DNA of 64,000 nucleotides from Bacteroides thetaiotaomicron VPI-5482 (lineage in GTDB: Bacteria; Bacteroidota; Bacteroidia; Bacteroidales; Bacteroidaceae): NCBI RefSeq assembly GCF_000011065.1, contig NC_004663.1:1178001-1242000 (forward strand), written 5' to 3'. Position 1 is the first letter of the stretch. Each line of letters opens with the position of its first letter. A model generated the notes under the pieces. It saw only the letters and a program-made list of their open reading frames with translations, did no database searches and had not been told where the DNA came from. Of this stretch, positions 54,033 to 61,320 are shown one piece after another. Position numbers and translations under genes: made by a program.

Positions 54033-57000
54033 TTATTGAATATCCAAGGCATCAAAAGCCAGACCGTCCATATTTTCCGCTGAAAGTAATACTTTATAAT
54101 GTCCGGCGTTGATAAAAGTTCCGGTGGTGGTACTCATCATCTTCCATTTGTCCGGTGTTTCCGGGAAGGTCAGAATGTCTTCTTTGAGCACTACTCCCTT
54201 TGAATCGATGAACTTCATTAAAACAGGCATTGGTTTTCCGGTAGTATTCATATACTTAAAGCGAAGGGCATAAACCTGTGCCAGTCCGGTAGAGATATTC
54301 CATTCAATACTGTTACCTTTTCCTTTATCAAAGAATACTCCCGTTTGCTTGCGATGTTCTTTCTTCCGGAACTTGCCTTTCAGGGTTGCCGTTTCAGCTT
54401 CATACGCTACACTGACACGGGCATTCTTGTCTTCGGGAAGCAACTCTTTCGGAGTTTTTTCCATGACTTCTTTGCCGGCCTTTTCCCAACTCCAGTCGGA
54501 TGCGGGGAATACAGTAGGTTGCAGATTCGAATCAACAGAAGCAATGGCAATACCTGAAATCAGCCCCTGTCCTGCTTTCACTTCCGGGAAATGAATCTTC
54601 AGTACTCCACCTTTTACTGTAGCGTACACTACTTTCTTGCATACTCCGTCGTGACCACTCTCTGCCCAAATATCAAGATCATCCAATACTACCGAATCAT
54701 TCACTGCCACATCGAAGATGCGCAACCCCTCGCAGTCGGTGGAAGCACTGCCTCCCGTCCCATGCCAAGGCTCTGTGAAATAGAGTTCAATCCGATATGT
54801 TCCGTCAGCTACCGGGAAATTGTACTCCAGTTGATGACGTCCGAAACGGAAGTGCTGGAACAACTTCCAGTCACGGCTTCCCCGAATCGGATCATTCGTC
54901 GTGCGCTGACTGGCAAGGTATGGATTCAATTCTTTAAAGTTCGCTGCCCATGAACGGGAATAATGGGTATTATCCTGCATCCATAACTGACCGAAACTAT
55001 CTGTATAGTCGTCTCCTCCACAGTTAATACGGTACAGGTAATTATATCCGTCTTCCCCTTTCAATACAGGTTTCGCATTCTGATACAGTACGTCAAAGTG
55101 GGGAGCTTGCTCCAGTCCGTTGAGTACAATTATGTCTTCGGCAACCGGCTTCCCTTTGTAATATCCTACAGCACGAAGTACATTATAACGAATATCCCGA
55201 TTCTCCCACATGAAGTGGGTGCCTGTTCCATTATTCTTTTTGCGTCCCAGATAAGTCACTTTGTCATTGATCATGTCGTTATAAAGCAATACGGAATCAC
55301 AATTGCTGTAAGCCTCGATAGTAGCCCGACGACGTCCTTTCTCGAAACGATCTGCCCAGGTATGTGATACCAGGTATACCATCGGGTCCTTTGCCGCCGG
55401 CACATAGTTGGCACGATACATATAATATACATCCAGTGGTTCTTCCCACGGAGTCACCAGTCCTTTATAGTTGAACGGACCTACTTTATCTATTTTCCGG
55501 AATGCTTCATCCGGCTGGCGACGTCCGGGATTGTCGTGGCTGCTGAAAATCCATTGGAACTGTCCGCAAACACTGTCTTTGGCCTGTTCTGCCAGACGAA
55601 TCTTTGTTTCCATCAACTGGCACATACGACTTTCGCTCCATACTCCATTCACTTCAAATTCGCCGGGTTCCGTATGCAGATCAATACTTCTCCATGCACC
55701 GTATTCTCCATTCAGCAACTGGTTCTTCTGCGAAAGTTCCTTTCCGTATTTCGTAACGTCTCCTCCATACGTGCCGCTCCAATTCTGAATTACATTCCAG
55801 TCGGTTCCTTCACCGCCGTTACAGGTGGTGATGATACGCATCGTACGTGCTGTCGGGTCCATTTCGCGAATGATTTCACTGCATTCCTGTGCAAATTCAC
55901 GAGGCAATGTACTTTCATTCTGCAATCCCCATATCACTACTGACGGAGAATTACGTCGCTCCTTCACCCATTGACGAAGCAGCTTTTTAAAGTTCTCACG
56001 AAACTCCGGTGTGTCATACCATACATGGGCAGAAAGCTGTGTCCAGAACAAGACGCCTTCTTCATCCCAATATTTCTGATAATCGAGATGATGGGGCTGA
56101 TGGGCATCACGGAAAGCGTTGAAGCCTGCCGCACGTATTTGTTTCACTCTCGCAGCTACCTGCTCCCGACTGAAGGCATGACTTTGCCCGAATTGATGTT
56201 CATACTCGCATACACCATTGATAAAGACAGGCTTTCCATTCAGATAGAAACGCCCATCTTCGTCATTTCTCTTTACCGGCCAACTGATTGTACGGATACC
56301 GAAAGGCGTAGATATCTCATCCGTTGTTTTGGTATCACGCTTAATCATACTTGCCAATTTATAAAGATAAGGATTCTCCGTATCCCATAAAACAGGATTC
56401 TCTACAGGAGACTGTTGACGAATCACCTTCATCTCTCCCGGTGCCAATGTTACTTTCTCTACTAGACGGAACACTTGTTTACCGTCCGCATTGCTCAACT
56501 TATTGACTACTTCTATTGTCTCCGTGGTCTTGCCATAGTTCTTTACTTCTGTTTCGACAAAGACATTAGCCGCCTTTTCGTCATTCCAGATGTGTACTCC
56601 GAAGGGTTCAATACGGATCTCGTCTGTTGCCTCCAGCACCACCGGACGGAATATACCTAACGGCTGAGATCCTTCGCTGAATCCCCACTCTGACGAACAG
56701 CCACCACATACCCACGGCATATCGGCTATCATTTCCGGATGCTCCGCTTTTACTTCCAGACGATTCGTTCCTTGTTTCAATGCATTGGTCACATCCAGTG
56801 TCAACGTGGTACGTCCTACCGGATAGCGTCCGAAATCATGTCCGTTCACTTTAATAGTAGCATACGTACCTACCCCCTCAAAACGTAGGAAATAACGTTT
56901 TTTTAATTGAGAATTGACAGTTGACAATGGACAATTATCGAGGGAGAAGTCTTTCACATACATGGTTGTTCCGTGCAGGTTGCCATGAGTCAGTTGGCGA

Positions 57001-58271
57001 TAACCGTAATAGTCATCCCAATTATGAGGTATTTGACAATTAATAATCGGGGATTGGTGATTGCCTTTTGAATTGTCAATTGTCAATTGTGAATTGTCAA
57101 TTAACCAGGTTTTCCAGCCTTCATTCAGTTCAGTGATCATCCGGCGATTCTTCGTTTCCGGCTTCGGGAAGCGAACGGCAGAGCGTCCCATCGGCTTACT
57201 TGTAGCAATAGCAATACCACGCTGTTCGGCATTGTTCACCGCGCAATAAAAATGATAAACTACTCCGTCGTGTTTGATCACATAGCTTTTATGCGCAAAT
57301 AATTCGTCGTAATTCTTGGAAGGAATAATTAAATCAGCTCCATGCCAGTCTGTCCAGTTGACGAGATCATAACTTGCAGCAAACGTATTAAAGGCTTTAT
57401 ACTTGCGTGACGGCTCAAAGGCAGAGAAATAAAACATCACATATACGTCACCCATCTTCTGAATATGAGCATCACCGGTGATCGTTCCGTCCGCTTCGTG
57501 TGCAAAGACCGGATTGCCGGGATAACGTTTCCAGGTTTTCATATCCTTGGAAAGTGCGATTCCTACCCGTTCACCCTTTAAATCAGTTTCCGGATGACGT
57601 CCTCCCGCATTGTAAAACATCACAAACGGGGCACCCAGTGTTTTGTCTTTATCCCAGTAAACGGTACTTTTATATTGAGTCAACTTTTCCCACCACTGGG
57701 CATCTTTATCATGGATGCTCAGAATTGGCTTGTCCAGAGATTCCCATTCATGAGCGGTGGAAATATCTCCTTTGGTAGATGCCAGTCCGACAAAGAGTGG
57801 TGCTTTTACAGCTTCATAACCTGTACCTTCTCCACCGATATAAGTCATCCAGTGGCGGCCTTTGTAGGTCTGAAGTTCGTAGCTTCCACCCCACTCCATA
57901 TCCGGCAGTGCAGGGAATCCTCCACGCTGATTACAATCCCATTTACCGTCCCGATAAGAAAGTACACGTCCTAAGGTACGCCAATCAAGCAGATTATCAC
58001 TTTCTGCAATCCAGGTTTCGTATCCACGACCATCCGTGCCGGTTTTGCCATTATAAACGACATAAGTCATCAGCCACTTGTCTCCCTGACGAAAGACAGT
58101 AGGACAATCAATCTTATGATAATTGTCGGTCGGGGCAACAGCAAGTCCGTACTTATAGGGCGTCTTTACCTCTTCATAAATCTGCTCCATCCGTTCCTGC
58201 GTGACTTTACGTTGGGCATACAGTGAGCATACGGCAGCTATACTTAAAAATGTCAGTAATAACTTCTTCAT
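54033..58271 (-). CDS. GH137 beta-L-arabinofuranosidase / GH2 beta-glucuronidase fusion
   Basis: 1412 residues from MKKLLLTFLSIAAVCSLYAQ (six codons inside the longest frame, because this gives the signal peptide). Residues about 22-375 form a five-bladed propeller (TVFRQGDKWLMTYVVYNG, GDAHIQKMGDVYVMFYFSAF), the GH137 domain. Residues about 376-960 are GH2: sugar-binding, Ig-like (550-660), TIM barrel with acid/base Glu786 (WGLQNESTLP) and nucleophile Glu856 (LLNGEYGAW). The end has malectin-like (YRIELYFTEPWHGTGG) and CBM6/35-like domains. By position BT0996, which removes L-arabinofuranose (chain B) and glucuronic acid (chain A) from RG-II. Two dispersed-repeat inserts interrupt it (residues about 390-414 and 443-457). 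Confidence 0.92.
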   Translation of the reverse strand: MKKLLLTFLSIAAVCSLYAQRKVTQERMEQIYEEVKTPYKYGLAVAPTDNYHKIDCPTVFRQGDKWLMTYVVYNGKTGTDGRGYETWIAESDNLLDWRTLGRVLSYRDGKWDCNQRGGFPALPDMEWGGSYELQTYKGRHWMTYIGGEGTGYEAVKAPLFVGLASTKGDISTAHEWESLDKPILSIHDKDAQWWEKLTQYKSTVYWDKDKTLGAPFVMFYNAGGRHPETDLKGERVGIALSKDMKTWKRYPGNPVFAHEADGTITGDAHIQKMGDVYVMFYFSAFEPSRKYKAFNTFAASYDLVNWTDWHGADLIIPSKNYDELFAHKSYVIKHDGVVYHFYCAVNNAEQRGIAIATSKPMGRSAVRFPKPETKNRRMITELNEGWKTWLIDNSQLTIDNSKGNHQSPIINCQIPHNWDDYYGYRQLTHGNLHGTTMYVKDFSLDNCPLSTVNSQLKKRYFLRFEGVGTYATIKVNGHDFGRYPVGRTTLTLDVTNALKQGTNRLEVKAEHPEMIADMPWVCGGCSSEWGFSEGSQPLGIFRPVVLEATDEIRIEPFGVHIWNDEKAANVFVETEVKNYGKTTETIEVVNKLSNADGKQVFRLVEKVTLAPGEMKVIRQQSPVENPVLWDTENPYLYKLASMIKRDTKTTDEISTPFGIRTISWPVKRNDEDGRFYLNGKPVFINGVCEYEHQFGQSHAFSREQVAARVKQIRAAGFNAFRDAHQPHHLDYQKYWDEEGVLFWTQLSAHVWYDTPEFRENFKKLLRQWVKERRNSPSVVIWGLQNESTLPREFAQECSEIIREMDPTARTMRIITTCNGGEGTDWNVIQNWSGTYGGDVTKYGKELSQKNQLLNGEYGAWRSIDLHTEPGEFEVNGVWSESRMCQLMETKIRLAEQAKDSVCGQFQWIFSSHDNPGRRQPDEAFRKIDKVGPFNYKGLVTPWEEPLDVYYMYRANYVPAAKDPMVYLVSHTWADRFEKGRRRATIEAYSNCDSVLLYNDMINDKVTYLGRKKNNGTGTHFMWENRDIRYNVLRAVGYYKGKPVAEDIIVLNGLEQAPHFDVLYQNAKPVLKGEDGYNYLYRINCGGDDYTDSFGQLWMQDNTHYSRSWAANFKELNPYLASQRTTNDPIRGSRDWKLFQHFRFGRHQLEYNFPVADGTYRIELYFTEPWHGTGGSASTDCEGLRIFDVAVNDSVVLDDLDIWAESGHDGVCKKVVYATVKGGVLKIHFPEVKAGQGLISGIAIASVDSNLQPTVFPASDWSWEKAGKEVMEKTPKELLPEDKNARVSVAYEAETATLKGKFRKKEHRKQTGVFFDKGKGNSIEWNISTGLAQVYALRFKYMNTTGKPMPVLMKFIDSKGVVLKEDILTFPETPDKWKMMSTTTGTFINAGHYKVLLSAENMDGLAFDALDIQ
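56906..56939. repeat. in-frame dispersed AT-rich repeat inside the GH2 domain
   Basis: Imperfect TTGACAATTGACAATT-type repeat (TTGAGAATTGACAGTTGAC, then AATGGACAATTATC). It encodes LDNCPLSTVNSQL at about residues 443-457 of the fusion enzyme, in a loop of the GH2 sugar-binding domain, without breaking the frame. Confidence 0.7.
57032..57104. repeat. in-frame dispersed AT-rich repeat at the GH137/GH2 junction
   Basis: TTGACAATT-type units (TTTGACAATTAATAATC and, further on, GAATTGTCAATTGTCAATTG then GAATTGTCAATT). They encode LIDNSQLTIDNSKGNHQSP and IINCQ at about residues 390-414, exactly at the join of the two catalytic modules. The same repeat family occurs in the next loop at 56906-56939. 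Confidence 0.75.
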
Positions 58272-58303
58272 TATACTTTTGTCTATCATCTTTTTGTTGA
58301 GTT

Positions 58304-58385
58304 GCCGCTATTTGTTTCAAGCTTTGGAACAAATGGTTTCAAGGCATGAAACTAATAGTTTCAAGCCTTGAAACTAAATAGCGGC
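58304..58385. repeat. phased palindrome array B: three 17-bp GTTTCA-N5-TGAAAC units, 22-bp period, inside a larger inverted repeat
   Basis: Units start at 58314, 58336 and 58358 (22 bp apart): GTTTCAAGCTTTGGAAC, GTTTCAAGGCATGAAAC, GTTTCAAGCCTTGAAAC. The whole array is enclosed by GCCGCTATTT (58304-58313) and its complement AAATAGCGGC (58376-58385). It sits in the 130-bp gap between the GH138 and GH137-GH2 genes, thus inside the transcript if they form an operon. Same unit as array A. Confidence 0.9.
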
Positions 58386-58401
58386 TTACAGCAATCGTTC
58401 A

Positions 58402-61101
58402 TTAGTAAAACAACCAGTCCATCGTTTCTTCGTCTCCGGCAAGTCCGGCATTACGAGTTTTCATATCCGCAGCCGTAAATCCAAGAACCTGAAGGTAGCC
58501 TTTGGGCAACATCAACGTATGTTTTCCTGCCGGAAAGCTATATGCGTGTACATTCGCTAATGGCATTCCATTGATATGGATTGCATTGGTCAGTACAGGT
58601 TCCGCCTGACCGTAATCGTTGGCAGATGCATCAATCTCCAGTTTCGGAGCTTTGGCATACTTCTTCTGATCGTCTTTAAAGTAGGCTACTAATAGTTTGA
58701 CTGGAGCATTTGTTTCAAAAGTAATGCTTGTTCCTTTTTCCCGTTGTTCATTTCCATTAAAGCGGAATGCCTTCATTCCCTTCAGTTCAGGAGCTATTGC
58801 TTCTATTTTGCCCGGAAGATCCGTGAACAAGGAAGTTCCTTCATTCAGTTTCACTGTCGGATAATTCGATATTAAGTTCACATACGCAGGAGCCCAGGCA
58901 GCGATCTCTACCGTTTCAGTCACCGCATTGCCATTTTGCTTTTCTTTCAGCATGGCAAGGTTCGCCTTGAAGTTCTCCAATTCTTTTTCGTAGTGTACCA
59001 GCAGTTCTTTCCATGTCTTATTATGGCCATCGTCCCCGCCGATAGGAATACGGCGCTGGGCAGTCTGCATACTGTTGGCATATAAATAATGCTCGTCTGT
59101 CAGTTCCACTAGTTTGCGGTAATGTTCCAGACTTTGTTCCATCAGAGGGATAGCTTCTTCCAGATTCTTCATGTCTTTTCCCCACTGATAGTCCAATACC
59201 AGTTTCGCAGCTTTCACTTTCAGATTAAACGCATAGGCAAACTCACGGTAACAATGCATATCATTCTGCAGACGTGCGAATTCTTCTTTGTTAGAGGAGA
59301 TGGAACCGGCTGCCTTGTCAATCGCTGCTATTGCCTTATCACCGTGTTCAATCACCTGAGCGACAATGTCCAGCGGCATCTCACCTACATGAGGCTGATT
59401 CTTCCATTCTTTCTCTACAAATTCGATCAGCTTTTCGCCTTCCGGTCCGCAGCTTTCATAGAATCCCGGATAGATGGTATATTTGTACGGATTGACAAGC
59501 TGGCTCATAAACATACCCAACAATAACGTCTGACGGTTTCCTTCTGTGATACCAAAACGACGTAATAACTTCGGGGCAATTTCTCCGCTTTCTTCATAAG
59601 CAATGCGAATATTGCCTGCATTCTCGTCGGATGTTCCGTAGAACTGTCCCAGTTGATGATTCCAGTAACCGATCTCGTCAGCACGATCCCGATGGCTGTT
59701 CCACGCATAACGTCCCCAGGTCTGATACCAGATCCAGTCGCGGTCCAGTTGGAATTCCCGTTCGTCATTTGGCAGTTTATCGGCTGTATATGGCCAATCC
59801 CAGTACGAAGCCTGCGGATAAAGGTGCAATGCATTGGCACCGTGCACGTTGTGCATCGCTTGTACCGCCTTCTGTACGAAGTCTGGAGAGCCCCAACGGA
59901 ATGGTTCCAGATTTGCCAGGATATGTACATTACTGATATGAATAGATCCTAAAGAGCTCAAATCCGTATGAATCTTCGACCAGGGGCCACGAGGCTCGTA
60001 AGTTGTCAGTGATTCACCATTATACTTATGCATCGTATAAAGATTCTTATATATCGGCAATGCCGCATCCATTACCAGTTTGCAGTCCGTATCGTGTGCG
60101 CGCAGCAAAAGAGGCGGTTCGTCGGTACGTCCCAATGCCTGTAATCCGTCTTTTACACCCGGAATGATGGTCTTTGTGAACCATTCCACATCATCTTCTA
60201 CCGTACACATGGCTTCACCCAAACAAACCAGCAGTCCCACATTCGGATATTTCTCTATAAATGCGGCAATGCTTTTACGGGTATAGTCTGCAATCAGAGG
60301 AGTGATGGGACGGTTACGGTCCTGCGTTTTCAGTCCATAATGCTCTGCAAATGGTTTGGAAAGGATGATATTGTAGAACATCTGTATCACGAAGATACCA
60401 CGTTTGTCCGCTTCTTCCGTAAGGAAAGAAAACATCTCTTCATTCTTCTTGAACGTCTCTTCGTCTACTTCCAGCGCAAACGGATAATCTTCCAGTTTGA
60501 CCAACGATGCAAACGGATGACCATTCCAGAGATACAGGGAATTCATGCGATTGGCTACCAGCATATCGAGGTATTTAATCCATTGTTCCTTATCATAAAA
60601 CCAAGGGAAACTTTCCGGAGTATACGGATACTCATACACACCGTGTCCCGGCAGGTAAGTCATTTTCTGCAGACCGACACAAGCACCGCGGAGCACCATT
60701 TCCGGACCATCTTTCAACTCTTCCGGAAAGTCAAGCTTGCCATCAGAGTCGTTCACACGGTCTATCAGTTCGCGACTTCCGTAGATCACTCCGCTTCCGT
60801 CTCTGCCGCATACTCTTGTCAGATTACCGGCAGTCGTAATATGAAAGCCTTCTTTCTTAAGCGTCGTATCATTCACTTCCGTCAGCAGAATCGTCTTTAT
60901 TTCAGGATCGGAGAATGTGGTATCCCCTTGTTGCATCATTACCTGATAACCGGCTTTATCCAGGGTAGACTGTAACTGTTCCGCACTGAACAGAACGCGG
61001 TTTGACGCATCCGGCGGAGTCATTATTTTCACGGTTTGCTTACCACACGCAGCTAAGAAAAGGGTGCATGCCGCAAACATGAACAATTTGGTATTTTTCA
61101 T
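58402..61101 (-). CDS. glycoside hydrolase family 138 (alpha-D-galacturonidase), lipoprotein
   Basis: 899 residues with a lipoprotein signal (MKNTKLFMFAACTLFLAAC). An N-terminal alpha/beta domain (about 25-130; VKIMTPPDASNRVLFSAEQLQSTLDKAGYQV) precedes a TIM barrel (about 140-480; FPWFYDKEQWIKYLDMLVANRMNSLYLWNGHPF, KYPNVGLLVCLGEAMCTVEDDVEWF, LHLYPQASYWDWPYT), then helical and beta domains. The general layout recalls alpha-glucuronidases of GH67/GH115. By size and position it equals BT0997, founding member of GH138, which cuts alpha-galacturonic acid from RG-II chain A. It heads a transcript with the GH137-GH2 gene and carries the bipartite motif upstream. Confidence 0.87.
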   Translation of the reverse strand: MKNTKLFMFAACTLFLAACGKQTVKIMTPPDASNRVLFSAEQLQSTLDKAGYQVMMQQGDTTFSDPEIKTILLTEVNDTTLKKEGFHITTAGNLTRVCGRDGSGVIYGSRELIDRVNDSDGKLDFPEELKDGPEMVLRGACVGLQKMTYLPGHGVYEYPYTPESFPWFYDKEQWIKYLDMLVANRMNSLYLWNGHPFASLVKLEDYPFALEVDEETFKKNEEMFSFLTEEADKRGIFVIQMFYNIILSKPFAEHYGLKTQDRNRPITPLIADYTRKSIAAFIEKYPNVGLLVCLGEAMCTVEDDVEWFTKTIIPGVKDGLQALGRTDEPPLLLRAHDTDCKLVMDAALPIYKNLYTMHKYNGESLTTYEPRGPWSKIHTDLSSLGSIHISNVHILANLEPFRWGSPDFVQKAVQAMHNVHGANALHLYPQASYWDWPYTADKLPNDEREFQLDRDWIWYQTWGRYAWNSHRDRADEIGYWNHQLGQFYGTSDENAGNIRIAYEESGEIAPKLLRRFGITEGNRQTLLLGMFMSQLVNPYKYTIYPGFYESCGPEGEKLIEFVEKEWKNQPHVGEMPLDIVAQVIEHGDKAIAAIDKAAGSISSNKEEFARLQNDMHCYREFAYAFNLKVKAAKLVLDYQWGKDMKNLEEAIPLMEQSLEHYRKLVELTDEHYLYANSMQTAQRRIPIGGDDGHNKTWKELLVHYEKELENFKANLAMLKEKQNGNAVTETVEIAAWAPAYVNLISNYPTVKLNEGTSLFTDLPGKIEAIAPELKGMKAFRFNGNEQREKGTSITFETNAPVKLLVAYFKDDQKKYAKAPKLEIDASANDYGQAEPVLTNAIHINGMPLANVHAYSFPAGKHTLMLPKGYLQVLGFTAADMKTRNAGLAGDEETMDWLFY

Positions 61102-61150
61102 TCTTCTGATGTATATTATAAAATGTATAGTTTCATTCTTTTATAAAAGA

Positions 61151-61175
61151 AAGACGAAGTAAGTCCTTGTTTGTA
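61151..61175 (-). promoter_or_regulatory. bipartite motif TACAAA-N13-CGTCTT before the GH138 gene
   Basis: On the coding strand GAGTACAAA, 13 bp, CGTCTT, ending 49 bp before the ATG at 61101; the other three copies are 24-28 bp from their start codons, so this leader is longer. Confidence 0.75.
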
Positions 61176-61267
61176 CTCATTTATCCACTCTTCCACTTTT
61201 TGATACCATATTACCACATTATTCATCCAAAACATCTGTAATCCCCTTTATTCTTTAAAATAATATC

Positions 61268-61275
61268 TATATTTG
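61268..61275 (+). promoter_or_regulatory. -7 promoter box (TATATTTG) of the PAS/GAF kinase gene
   Basis: TATATTTG matches TAnnTTTG, 45 bp before the ATG at 61321. Confidence 0.55.
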
Positions 61276-61320
61276 CCGGACAGTATTCTATAATAAAAAA
61301 AGAAAACAAGAGCAAACAAT

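Noticed and set aside
17838..61101. SusC/SusD pair within the polysaccharide region
   Set aside because: No large TonB receptor with SusD partner is present between 17.8 and 61.1 kb; the only TonB receptor (1568-4006) belongs to a sigma/FecR unit and is frame-interrupted.
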